Of a DNA stretch of 64,000 nucleotides, positions 50,601-58,100 are shown one piece after another. A model generated the notes under the pieces. It did not search any database. It saw only the letters and a program-made list of their open reading frames with translations, and had not been told where the DNA came from. Source of the stretch: Balanoglossus misakiensis (lineage: Eukaryota > Hemichordata); contig CM082578.2 of assembly GCA_040954595.2 (NCBI GenBank), forward strand, positions 5,394,001 through 5,458,000. Reading direction: 5' to 3'. The position numbers and the translations under genes were made by a program. Each line of letters starts with the position of its first letter. Within the stretch, counting starts at the first letter, position 1.

Positions 50601-51676
50601 ACAGAAAGAAATTACCACTTGTGTTTGTTCTTTCATTTGTTGTTTTAACCCTTTCACCACCATGGTCCAGTCCAAACCCATTGTTTCCTATGGTAAGGTT
50701 GGACAACTGGGGGTGAAAGGGTTAAAGAGAGATGGTCTTTCATCGCAGTCTTTAGTGCTCTATTCAAACATTCATTGTGGGGAATCCCTGCAACCACTCA
50801 GCTCATTCCATCTATTTATTTTGACTTGTTGCAAAGTCATACAGTCAATCAATCAATCAATCAATCAATCAACAAAGTTTATATAGCGCCAAACTCCAAA
50901 AAGAAATTTTGCCCAATGACGCTCATGGTTAAACCACACTGTATGCTCTTTCGAACATATGAGTTTTCAGTTTTCTTTTGAAAGTCTCCAGGTTTGTTGA
51001 TTCCCTGATGTCAAGAGGTAGTGCGTTCCACAGTTTAGGGGCTGCATAGGAGAAGGCACGACAGCTCAACACCTTCACTGTTCACAGACATCCCGTTAAT
51101 CATACATACCTGGACTGCTTGGGACTGTTCATATCTCTTGCTCTCGCATCTACGGTTCTCTGCCTCAAGCCGCTCTCTCTCCTCCTCAAACTCCGTCTCC
51201 TTCATGGAGTCGCCCGTCGGAACGCTGCAAAGCCACATCCGGATCTCGTGGAAGGATACTGGATCACTGGAGAAGTCTCGGGACTTCATGAACTTCTGCC
51301 ACGTGGACATGGAGAATTTCTCCTCGTGGGTGGCCTTGAAGAGAAACAGCGCCTCCTTCACGGAAATAGTGTCGGTTCCGGTGGTGTCCAGTACTTTGAA
51401 GTCCCAGGATAACTTCTGCTCCAGGCTTTTCCGTCGCTCCATCTCCAGCAGAACCGGCAGGAAGTACTCCTGCGTGCACTTCTTCTCTCCGCACACCTGT
51501 TCCACGGCCGCCGTGACTTGATCATTGTCGATTGGAGAGAAGTAAATTGTTTCGTGGAAGTCCTTCAGTTGCTGGACGGTCAGATAACCTCGGAATGTGG
51601 GATCCAAGATTGTGTAAATAGCATCAAGCTCCTCCTCCTCCAATGGGAGGCTGCTTTCTCCCGCTGTCAATACCAT
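11672..51676 (-). CDS. giant EF-hand-like and coiled-coil protein built of tandem ~406-residue units (45 coding exons)
   Basis: I do not recognise the family. The start ATG (51674-51676) has strong context (CAGCCATGG) and the stop is at 11672-11674. Forty-five exons, listed under the unit entries, join in frame for 8376 nt, about 2,791 residues. Residues 1-189 (exon 51110-51676) hold two helix-loop-helix segments; the loop DTTGTDTISVKE is near-canonical and DPTFRGYLTVQQ degenerate. Exon 50281-50369 links to five tandem units (residues about 219-2323) and a charged tail. The rest is almost wholly predicted helix rich in Glu, Lys, Arg, Gln and Leu, with no membrane segment or signal peptide. 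A likely cytoskeletal, centrosomal or ciliary scaffold is only inference from composition. An acceptor just upstream (ttttgacag, exon from 51707) suggests a spliced 5' UTR exon nearer the UPF0739 gene. The introns carry MITEs and microsatellites. The longest are 18497-21723, 25769-30285 and 11912-15267. Confidence 0.85.
11912..15267 (-). other. last intron of the giant gene
   Basis: The 3.4-kb intron between exons 15268-15501 and 11672-11911 has a good donor (AAAAGT/gtaagttc) and acceptor (ctgttggcaacag-like, ending caacag). It contains G-rich simple sequence near 13205-13226 and 13489-13503, an imperfect X-box-like palindrome near 13095-13110, and foldback MITE copy 3 at 14779-15134. I saw no additional exon in it. 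Confidence 0.7.
14779..15134. mobile_element. foldback MITE, copy 3
   Basis: It has the same body as copy 1, but the left end is damaged: ATAAAGG runs straight into CTCTCTCTCGCTGCCC, so GACAAAGT is lost. The right end GACTTTGTCCCTTTAA is intact. It lies within the last intron of the giant gene. Confidence 0.82.
15642..15986. mobile_element. foldback MITE, copy 4
   Basis: TTAAAGGGACAAAGTC start and a slightly mutated TTTTTCCCTTTAA end, with the same palindromic body. A short deletion removes CTTCCATCCCACTT after CACACACAA in the left arm. It fills over half of the 598-bp intron between exons 15268-15501 and 16100-16204. Copies 3 and 4 are only about 500 bp apart, separated by exon 15268-15501. 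Confidence 0.83.
18497..21723 (-). other. 3.2-kb intron of the giant gene
   Basis: This is the intron between exons 21724-21940 and 18414-18496; the reading frame is conserved across it (split codon G/AG). It contains short simple repeats (AAAC near 20228-20250, CT/GT-rich sequence at 20525-20660). The open frame at 20865-21182 on the + strand shows no recognisable motif or splice context, and I do not count it as a gene. Confidence 0.65.
22497..22707. mobile_element. short TIR element with TATTTTCGCG ends
   Basis: The left end ACTGTAAAACATGTTATTTT and the complement of the right end (ACTGTAACACATGTTATTTT) match over about 24 bp including the inner CGCG, with one mismatch. The interior repeats TTTTCGCG/CGCGAAAA words. 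At about 211 bp with no coding capacity it looks like a non-autonomous DNA transposon. It sits in the intron just upstream of exon 22287-22429. Confidence 0.7.
23878..24045 (+). CDS. small antisense ORF (55 residues) nested in a giant-gene intron, unknown
   Basis: An ATG in good context (acaaaATGG) opens 55 codons reading MVAAIVCVGEWENTTNWVKR and on to a C-terminal EHLDWT, then TAA. An AATAAA polyadenylation signal follows about 25 bases later (24068-24073). Composition is balanced and protein-like, unlike the surrounding AT-rich intron, and GC is higher over the frame. It lies on the opposite strand within the intron between exons 25590-25768 and 23601-23740. It could be a retrocopied fragment of a gene elsewhere, a domesticated element piece, or chance. 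I recognise no family and see no introns or poly-A tail. Confidence 0.35.
   Translation: MVAAIVCVGEWENTTNWVKRRDKTKYGAHEIWEEAKRVHYLNVLNEKFAEHLDWT
25278..25453. mobile_element. short element with 15-bp terminal inverted repeats
   Basis: TAGACTCTCTCACAG at 25278-25292 and its exact complement CTGTGAGAGAGTCTA at 25439-25453 bound about 176 bp. Inside, GGTTCGCTACA and TGTAGCGAACC also pair, giving a partly palindromic foldback. It is GC-richer than its surroundings. No target duplication is obvious. It lies in a giant-gene intron close to exon 25590-25768. Confidence 0.65.
25769..30285 (-). other. 4.5-kb intron of the giant gene, inside unit 5
   Basis: The largest intron in the model. It splits unit 5 between the GL.E block exon (30286-30506) and the DRERQ block exon (25590-25768), and the frame is conserved (AG/T). 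It carries an inverted repeat at 26050-26087, a 32-bp perfect palindrome at 29678-29709 and a G-run cluster near 29419-29439. I searched by eye for extra exons and saw none. The length makes a missed alternative exon possible. Confidence 0.6.
29678..29709. repeat. 32-bp perfect palindrome
   Basis: AAATGAATTCATGTCC is followed directly by its exact complement, with no spacer. It could extrude as a cruciform. It lies deep in a giant-gene intron, with no obvious target duplication or related copy in the window. Confidence 0.9.
31791..31957. mobile_element. 167-bp MITE with TACAGTAAAACCT ends
   Basis: Perfect 13-bp inverted ends, TACAGTAAAACCT at 31791-31803 and AGGTTTTACTGTA at 31945-31957, bound a non-coding interior. 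CAGTAAAACC following a TA dinucleotide is typical of pogo/Tigger-type Tc1-mariner termini, so TA is the probable target duplication. A related, truncated copy lies at about 32670-32766, sharing TGTGCTTCTATGTCAAAGGA-like sequence and TATAGACAGGTTTTACT. Both sit in introns of the giant gene. Confidence 0.75.
32670..32766. mobile_element. truncated relative of the TACAGTAAAACCT MITE
   Basis: This shares the right half of the element at 31791-31957: TTCTTTAAA.ATGTG followed by TTCTATGTCAAAGG.ACAGG and TATAGACAGGTTTTACT. The left terminus is not recognisable. It lies in the neighbouring intron of the giant gene. Confidence 0.6.
33452..33546. mobile_element. TTAACCCTTTCAC palindromic element, copy 1
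   Basis: The ends TTAACCCTTTCACC and GTGAAAGGGTTAA are inverted, and the interior is AACCTTACCATAGAAAACAA followed by TGG.TTTGGACTG. It is the reverse complement of the element at 50645-50725, so the pair defines a family. TTAA at both borders fits a piggyBac-like target site, inferred from the ends. Intronic. Confidence 0.75.
34136..34298. repeat. dispersed repeat, copy 2 (first copy at 3060-3215)
   Basis: It shares GGCCAGTCAAGGGACTTTCC, the TATAGACAGGTGGCC.TTATA words and AATTGCACAGGGACTGTAAC with the copy at 3060-3215. It ends immediately upstream, in + coordinates, of exon 34335-34548 and so lies close to that exon's donor site. Confidence 0.7.
35453..35490. repeat. GT microsatellite
   Basis: An interrupted (TG)n tract on the + strand in the intron between exons 35723-35844 and 35021-35193. 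Simple sequence only. Confidence 0.9.
37768..37823. repeat. AACAC pentanucleotide microsatellite
   Basis: About eleven tandem copies of ACAAC/AACAC on the + strand, in the intron immediately downstream of exon 37934-38127. Simple sequence; the open frames through it on both strands are artefacts of the five-base period. Confidence 0.95.
38734..38866. repeat. AATAC pentanucleotide microsatellite
   Basis: About 25 tandem copies of AATAC, with an early variant block CAAACAATAC, fill a large part of the 345-bp intron between exons 39043-39181 and 38523-38697. Confidence 0.95.
39200..39261. repeat. ATATC pentanucleotide microsatellite
   Basis: TATCA/CATAT repeats with GGCAT variants lie just upstream, in transcript order, of exon 39043-39181. 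This is the third five-base microsatellite with a different motif within about 1.5 kb. Confidence 0.85.
40632..40652 (+). other. potential G-quadruplex
   Basis: GGGTGGGGTGGGTTGGTGGGG contains four G runs of at least three with loops of 1-5 bases, matching the usual G4 pattern. It lies on the non-transcript strand of a giant-gene intron, with more G-rich sequence to 40683. Folding is predicted only. Confidence 0.6.
42407..46406 (-). repeat. giant gene super-repeat unit 2 (seven exons, ~407 residues)
   Basis: Exons in transcript order: 46249-46406, 45412-45583, 44822-44933, 44062-44317, 43484-43608, 42942-43145, 42407-42600 (1221 nt). Blocks are EEWLDSLSAVVLG, ALENKYNVIRDKLL, WKNMSHYEREKMLEKKKLEE, RRLRQEGKVDELAKLLGD, NLLGDLQVRYDEDMETL, EIFVGTALMVGIAER, KDRNRQKRLAAIR, EVDDYHKIERNLLM, MPPDDRQKRLAELKRKR and LAELQDEQDREGE. 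It starts and ends in phase 0. Confidence 0.85.
46541..46650 (-). mobile_element. tRNA-derived SINE-like fragment
   Basis: Read on the minus strand, CTGACTCACAATCAGG resembles a tRNA anticodon arm, followed by GGTTTGAGTCTCGG, close to the Pol III B-box GGTTCRANTCC, and then CAGACTCGGAAG. This is the usual head of a tRNA-derived SINE. A clear A-box and tail are not evident. It lies in the intron between exons 46738-46861 and 46249-46406. Confidence 0.5.
46738..50006 (-). repeat. giant gene super-repeat unit 1 (six exons, ~404 residues)
   Basis: Exons in transcript order: 49840-50006, 49072-49365, 48598-48835, 48252-48432, 47522-47730, 46738-46861 (1213 nt). Landmark blocks are ALEIKYEILREKLL, then VWSTMSESDQQGLLVQL, LLIDLHKRQMLERESLL, ESFEISTTATGLAER, CDRTRQESLALNRL, DLQEDIVRAAIKKH, LTRDQRDKRLKELRGQR and LADLQQKQDREMNLL. 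This is the most diverged unit, and two block pairs are fused into single exons. It ends in phase 0. Confidence 0.8.
49466..49821. mobile_element. foldback MITE, copy 5 (356 bp)
   Basis: TTAAAGGGACAAAGTC and GACTTTGTCCCTTTAA ends are both intact, with the full palindromic body. It makes up about three quarters of the 474-bp intron between exons 49840-50006 and 49072-49365, and its edge lies 18 bases from the 5' splice site of the first of these exons. Confidence 0.86.
50213..50234. repeat. 22-bp perfect palindrome
   Basis: CACATACATGT followed by its exact complement ACATGTATGTG. It is built from the ACATGTA words that are common throughout the window, so it may reflect local simple-sequence bias. 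Intronic. Confidence 0.85.
50645..50725. mobile_element. TTAACCCTTTCAC palindromic element, copy 2
   Basis: The 81-bp element runs from TTAACCCTTTCACCACCATG to GGGGGTGAAAGGGTTAA. The interior CCATTGTTTCCTATGGTAAG matches the complement of copy 1 at 33452-33546. TTAA is present at both borders. It lies in the intron between exons 51110-51676 and 50281-50369. Confidence 0.78.
50842..51062. repeat. dispersed repeat with ATCA microsatellite head
   Basis: A (ATCA)n run at 50842-50869 leads into AAAGTTTATATAGCGCC, and later GGTAGTGCGTTCCACAGTTT and GGGGCTGCATAGGAGAAGG. The combination of an ATCA run with 'TTTATATAGCGCC' and 'GCGTTCCACAGTTT' is a widespread interspersed repeat pattern in marine animal genomes, as I remember it. 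It ends about 50 bases from the donor of the first coding exon of the giant gene. Confidence 0.5.
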
Positions 51677-51707
51677 GGCTGGACGGAATCCTCGCTGTCA
51701 ATATGTT

Positions 51708-52615
51708 CTGTCAAAATAAAAATTATTTAACCACTAAATTATTTTAGGGTATTAGCATACCACAGCCTCTTTACAGCAACAGCCAATGCGTTGCCAGAAG
51801 TGACTGTGGTTTATTTTGCACAGTTTCAGTGCTGTCACAACGGACCCCCCCCTATTATCCCCCCCCCCCCCTCACCACCACCACCCCCGACTGAAGAAAC
51901 TGACCTTACATTTACAAATATTATTGTTTGACAAGAAACTCGGTCCTGGTGCCCTGTGTTTCTCATCTGCATGTCCTAGAAGGTTCAATCTCCAACCTTT
52001 TAATGACTTATCGGCATTTTAACCCATCTCTATCCAGTCATAAGATTTAGAGCAAGACAGTCGCTAGATATGCGTCTCACGTCATTGGTGTCTTTTGGTA
52101 AACACACTGTTTCTAAAAATAGCGCCATCATCCTTGTCGACTTTCACAAATCACTTGTTGAGTACGACAAGCAGCCCAATCTATTACACGTATACGTTAT
52201 TGGAGTTTAACAGTTAAGTATTTCACTTGCCTTTCGCTTTCAAAGTACCATGGGCGGTGCTCTAGTACATAACTCCTTCACAGGTGGTGTTAAAACTTGT
52301 TAAAATCTTCTCACCTGGGCCCTTAGATCCCAGATAGCTTGCCTATGACGTAAAGGTAACCAGGGACCTCCTAGCCGACTAAAAAACCCACCATGTTTGC
52401 CTTTGCTTTTAAATTCGAAAATGCTGAGGAAGATTTCTTTTTTTTACCTGGTGGTTCTGTGCCCTTCCGAATGAAAAAGTTTTAATTTATTTTTGAAAAT
52501 TCTCAATTTTTTTGGTAATCATTGCTATAAATCAAAAATATCAAGTGACGTTCTGATTAGGTGAACCTAATAATGGTGCGATTAGGGAGTCTATCATGTT
52601 GGTTTGTGGGTAAAT
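51708..52615. other. divergent intergenic region between the giant gene and the UPF0739-like gene
   Basis: About 0.9 kb separates the two start codons. It contains a C-rich tract at 51845-51890 and probably the spliced 5' UTR exon of the giant gene, because a good acceptor sits at 51708-51709 on the minus strand. Both promoters must lie here or upstream. I could not place either transcription start. Confidence 0.5.
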
Positions 52616-53407
52616 ATGGCGGCGCACACGGATGTAAACACGGGAGAATGGGACCGGAACATTCGGAAGTATTTGCCAAAATCGTGTAGGAAAAAGCGAA
52701 TCGAAATAATGAATAACATATTGGCAGTGGCGGAAGGCATCAAACCAAGTTTTTTGTTCGATTTTGCAATGGTCGATGCGAAAGCCCTCCAAACATTTCT
52801 CGATAGCCACGAGAGAACTCTGGATCTGAAATGTCTTCTGCTGCACGGAGATATATTTGTGTACAACCCAACTGCAATGGTGGAACATTTGGATTCTTCG
52901 CTTTATAAGAGCGATAATTTTCTCGTCGATGTTTCTGGCGAGCTACGGCAGCCCCAATTTGTTCACGCAGATTGCCACCGGCTAGTTTTGCAACATATAT
53001 TCCAACTGCGAGAATCTCTACGCGAAGTTGAAACTGACTGTATCAAAGACATGTGCCCTCTTGCGGATGAATGGAACATACCTGCGATGTTTGGCGTTCT
53101 GTTAGGCTATCCGGTCATTTACTGGGACAACACTCAAACTGACGGACTTGCAAATTGTCTAGGAATGGTCCCATTAGTAGTTCATAAAATTTCTACAAAT
53201 TTAAAAATTGATCAGAGTGTGAATTTGCCTGTCCCAGACTTGACGGAAATCTACTCATTCAGTGTGCCAGAATGTTTCACACCAGTACTCGAAGAACGCA
53301 TCAACGACTGGAGATTTACTATTGAACAGAAAGTGGCTGGCAGTGAAGTCTTTCATAGAAGTCAATATAGTCAATTAACTGTTTGCTTGCCAACAGTTAT
53401 GTTGTGA
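52616..53407 (+). CDS. UPF0739 (C1orf74-like) protein
   Basis: An intronless frame of 263 residues, close to the roughly 270 of the human protein. The ATG at 52616 (aatATGGCGGCG) is preferred; the frame is open further upstream but only from non-ATG codons. Diagnostic stretches as I remember the family are SCRKK near the start, VAEGIKPSFLFD (about residues 39-50), LVDVSGELRQPQFV in the middle, WNIPAMFGVLLGYPVIYW (about residues 159-176) and the following ANCLGMVPLVVHK. The function of UPF0739 is unknown. No signal peptide or membrane segment is seen. It is divergent from the giant gene and convergent with MANF. Lack of introns is usual for this gene as far as I recall. A strong hairpin begins 23 bases after the stop. 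Confidence 0.88.
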   Translation: MAAHTDVNTGEWDRNIRKYLPKSCRKKRIEIMNNILAVAEGIKPSFLFDFAMVDAKALQTFLDSHERTLDLKCLLLHGDIFVYNPTAMVEHLDSSLYKSDNFLVDVSGELRQPQFVHADCHRLVLQHIFQLRESLREVETDCIKDMCPLADEWNIPAMFGVLLGYPVIYWDNTQTDGLANCLGMVPLVVHKISTNLKIDQSVNLPVPDLTEIYSFSVPECFTPVLEERINDWRFTIEQKVAGSEVFHRSQYSQLTVCLPTVML

Positions 53408-53429
53408 TTGACTGTAAACAAGAGTGACA

Positions 53430-53499
53430 ACCAAAGGCAAACGATTCCCACTGACTTTAATAATCAGGCTACAGTCAGTGGGAATCGTTTGCCTTTGGT
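53430..53499. repeat. perfect 27-bp hairpin after the UPF0739-like stop codon
   Basis: ACCAAAGGCAAACGATTCCC... (53430-53456) and its exact complement (53473-53499) are separated by 16 bases. TGACAA occurs directly at both borders (53425-53430 and 53499-53504), so the unit could be a tiny inserted element with a 6-bp target duplication. It would also be transcribed in the 3' UTR as a stable stem-loop. Confidence 0.9.
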
Positions 53500-53507
53500 G
53501 ACAACTG

Positions 53508-55167
53508 TTTGAATTGAATTGAATTTGAGAATGGTAAGGGCCTATCTACACCATGAATAATATTACTGGTAAACCGAAACAGAAAAAAAGATTTGTCTTT
53601 CATCCATGATTCTACAGTAATTGGGATTGCACCCTTTTGACATTTTAAGGGATGTTATTTTGTAATGCATAATTTGTGGTGCATTTTCAGCTTTACCAAA
53701 TCTAAAAGCTGAAGTTTTGACCTTGAAAGTGCAGGAAGTGCACTGCAAATACCCAATAGTATTATTTTCATTGGGACTGTCGTTGGGCTGATCCAGCACG
53801 CTAGCATGCAAGAAAAGCTGTTGTCCTATTCGACCATTTATCCCATTCAATTCTTGGCATAAGCATTTTCACGAGCCAGCTGTAAAGAGGTTGTGGTTTA
53901 GGACAAGGGGATCAACTTTGATGAAATATTGATCCAGTGCTGGCAACTTTGCCATTGCTAAACATGCAATGAAGTACATGTACACTGTACGATATATAAC
54001 TGATTTCAATAAAAAGAAGATACTGTATTTGAATTTTCCACTATAAAAATGCATTTATTGAACTGAGGATTTACAGCTTTCTGGTTCTTTGTAGAGTGTG
54101 TGCGTAGAAAAAAAAAAGATTGCAGAGTAGAAAGTCGACAAAGTGCAGGATCTTTCAGAGCATCTCTGCTTTGATGTCGAAAATATAATTATTTAAACCG
54201 TGTCCAGTTGGCCATGACAACACTTTAATATTAGCACCAGGTTGTGTTCCAATCAGAGGTTTTGCGTGAACATATTCAAATGCATAAATCCCACATCGAG
54301 TAGCTTTCATTTCTGCAATGGGGAATGCAGTGGGTCAGACAGACGACAGACAATCACCCTGATCTGATAGGCTTTGAGTCGCTAACAGCAGACCAAAAAC
54401 TTCTCAAACACAGTATTAAAATTACTTTTTATTTGTATTTTTCTATTCATTTTTCATGAAACAGGATCACAACTGTACAAAGATATGGGTAAATTATGAT
54501 GCCTTTAAAATGTAATTACATTTGCTTTTTGTCTTTTCATATTGATAAAACATCTTTATGTTCAACAAAAATAACAAAACCATTACAAAAAGTGAAAAGT
54601 ACAGTCATAAATATAGAAATTATTCCACTAAAAGATTCCTGTTCTAGAACAACTTATGTTTGCTGATCAAAACAAGATGTGTAAAAAGAAGATTATGTGT
54701 ACATGTAGCAAGTTAAAGTTCAGTGAAAGGGCATTGCACTAAGATACCAACAGTTGAAAATCCGTCTTTACGAGTTGCCACCCCCCATCAGAAACATTCC
54801 CCTCCCAAATTCACAGTGGTACGGTCCACATACCCATACGAAAACATACAAATGTTGTACACCAATAATGGGTTTTAGGAGTGTTGGGTACCACGTTACA
54901 CGCTTATGAATTTCACACTTTAAAACTATCAGCTGGGGAAATATGAAATTAAGCCTTTATCTACAATGTTCTTTTTTGCAACATTTTGAAGACAGTACAA
55001 TCAGGAACAGGTGTCCGTACATCATGTCAAAAATCAGGTGAAAAATTAAAGCCTATAGCATATGATAATCTTCCGAAAGCAGAGAAACCCTGCAAACTGG
55101 CAACAGACATCAACAAGCAGAATGAACAATACTACAATGTACAGTTTTCAAAAGAGGGGCTAAAGTT
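53508..55167. other. region between converging UPF0739-like and MANF genes
   Basis: This holds the two 3' UTRs. On the MANF strand, AATAAA-type signals occur near 54426-54431, about 740 bases past the stop. I see no exon. Open frames here (for example 53563-53850 minus) lack any motif or splice context. Confidence 0.55.
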
Positions 55168-58100
55168 TTAGAGTTCTGAACGCATGTGTTTGGGTTTGAG
55201 CTCTTCGATTCTTCGAACGAAATCAGTCTTCTCAGCACAGCCTCTGCAAGTCTCACCCCAGTCATTCAAAATCTTCTTAAGGTCTTTCACTTTGAGCTTC
55301 TTCAGGTCAACAGTGTTCAGGTCGATTTGTTTTTCTGGAAATGAAAATAGGATGTTAATGCAAGGATAAGATAATTCAGAATCATCATCATTATAATAAT
55401 TGTCAAGAAATCTGCAATGATTTCTTCAGAGTTCAATAATCTCAATGAATTGTCTCAATTTGACAGTTGGTCATTCATGGACTTGCCATAACCCTCATTG
55501 CGGGAAAAAGTGACTGCAACAGACTGACAGTACACAGTAATATTGATGAACAGAAGAAAAAATATAATTTATGTAGCATTTTTAAAGTTTGCAAAAACCG
55601 TTGTGACAACAGCCATCACCTGATTTTTTGTGGCAAACTGGTTCATGACTTTCTCACACAGGTAGAACCTGACCGCATTTGCAATTACAGTGAGAAATTG
55701 AGAAACGTTTCGAAAAAAGAGCACTCAGAGAGAGAATATAGCCGATTTTTAAACTGTGCTGGTACATGTATATTTAGAAGAATAAAAAATAACATTACAG
55801 GATTCACCCATAGGTCCAATACAAAAGATTTTATTACCAACTACTGAACTCCCCCTTACCAACTTGCCCTTTTATCTAGCAACAACTGACCCCTATCCAC
55901 CTGATACATACGCAACTTACCATATTTAAGTTCACAGATCTGAGAATCTTGTTTCTTGAGTCTCTCGCATATCTTTTCTGCTGGTAGGTGACTCATCAAT
56001 GGCTGACTCACTTCACCCAGAATGCTCGTGGCCGCATCCTCTGTTCCTCCTAAGTAGTAGCACTGTCGAGACACACAAGAAATTCATTGAAATTTGATCA
56101 TGTAACCATAGATACCAGCCATCTTCCTGACTCAGAACCATCCGATTACAGATACCCATGTGTACAATTTCACACACACATGTATGCAAAAAGTATAAGC
56201 TTTGTCCATTGAGCTAATGCAATACAAAAACTCCAAATGTTTCAAATATGGAAACTTTATAGTATTGTAAATTATTATTGTTCCAGTGGAACTTTGTTTT
56301 ATTTTTCTGACTGCCACGTGTCCAGAAATAAAACATCCAAAATACAGCTTCTACCTCAGACTTTGTTGAAAAATTAAAAGTACAGTCTATCGCACTAGGA
56401 ATTTTGATATTCATTGTGTTACATCTAGGGGCTGATAAAACCATGATGTCCCCATCAAATTTATAATATCTCCTGATAGAGTAATAATAGAGTAATAACA
56501 CTCGTGGGGTAATATTTGTGATACTAAAATTACTAAAATTTATGTATAATTGAAGATGATGCAATATAGCATAGAAATGCAAACTGTTGAAGCTTTGTAT
56601 ATTTGTCCAACTTTTGCTTTCCACAGAATCCACCACAGTGTAAATTTCACCATGGATACAACGACTTGGTATTATCCATGATTTGACACACTGCAGGTAT
56701 GATAAAGACATGGCACTCAACTACCCACCAACTCTCTCAGTGTATAATACATGCTATAGTTATTCAAGTAAGTGTGCACATCGCTCTCCAATGTGAGATC
56801 CCAAAATTACATTTATGAAAGTATGATATGGAATACAGCTGATGCAGTGTTCTCTTATTTTCAAACTGACCTACAAGAGCCTTTTTTCCGTCAGACCTTG
56901 TCTGGGTTTATTTTAGGAAAAATGGCTTTTTCACTTCTACATGTACAGAAAAATTGCTTTCTATCTGTCCACCTTCCACATAATTTCAATTTCTAAAAGT
57001 AATTGAATCCCTCAAACATATGGTAATATTTCATAAATTCTGCTGTAAAACTCCATTCATTATACATGAATAAATTAAACAGGGCAAGCAGATGGTCTAA
57101 AATCAACAATAGGCACATTATTGTCAATAAAGCCCTGCCACAACAAAAACACATGGTTGCTGTATTACAACCAAACATATGTAAAATGGTACTTACAAAT
57201 CTATTTTCTTTATTTTTTGCTGTTTTGCAGTATTTCTTAAACTCTGTTTCGATTTTATCTTTGCTCTTTCTTACGTCATTTGATAGTGACTTATCAAAAT
57301 TCTTGAGAACTTGGATACAAACTGTAACGAAAGATGAAAAAGTAAATTATGATCACAATACAGTGATATTCATAACATGCATCCAATATTATTGTCCTAA
57401 AGTATTGAAATCCTGAACCTCTTCCAATACGTGCTCTGAATTCGGATATTCAGTGCTGAAGTCAACAGGTAGATAGGCAATCATACCACATTGGTAACAT
57501 ACAGTGGTCGTGGTGAAGTGGTATTGAAATTCTAATGTATGTCAACTCATGCCAGTCAGGCGGTGTGTTCCTTCACTTCTTGGTTTGTTCGTACAATATT
57601 GTGCATGGATTATACAAAGTATGTCTGACACTAGCAGTAAGCTGCAATGTTTTTGTAGTGGTGGGTGCTGCTAGGTTGAAGATTTGTTGGCATGGCTGTG
57701 AACAAATCGTCAACCTAGCAGCACTGGCTACACTCATTGCAGCTAGCCTGACACAACAGATTGTAGATATGTACAATGTACATGTATACCAATGGTTTCT
57801 CAGAGGGGCATATATTATGCACAGCTGACCCTTTGTTTATTTTTTTTCCATTAAACAGTGAATACAGAAAAATACTGAGAAATCCCCAAGTGAACAATTA
57901 CGGGCCTTTATACAGACTTTGTGGATGATTTTAAAAAGACATAGCAAGAGGGAAATTTTATGACCAATCAACAATTTTGACTGGGTAGCCAAGCAAAAAA
58001 AATGTGCGCAGCAAACTAGTCTGGTCTGTACATTATGTGTGCAAGAATACTACACACCAACACAAAAATACAAGGAACAAGTCCCGCTATTACGAGATTG

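Larger units (their letters stand above)
50281..51676 (-). other. giant gene: N-terminal EF-hand-like region and linker exon
   Basis: Exon 51110-51676 (567 nt) encodes residues 1-189. A helix-loop-helix at about residues 15-45 has the loop DPTFRGYLTVQQ, lacking acidic ligands at positions 3, 5 and 12. A second at about residues 97-125 has DTTGTDTISVKE, with D1, T3, T5, I8 and E12, which could bind calcium weakly. The exon ends in the helical ETEFEEERERLEAENRR. Exon 50281-50369 (29 codons plus 2 nt) reads EDDQSIAETTKKMEVYQNK and resembles the unit segment preceding ILQ.G blocks. It joins unit 1 in phase 2, unlike later unit junctions. Confidence 0.75.

Noticed and set aside
56214-56720. 168-codon minus-strand frame between MANF exons 2 and 3
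   Set aside because: It is AT-rich with no family resemblance and lies wholly in a MANF intron. MANF exons 2 and 3 join in phase without it.
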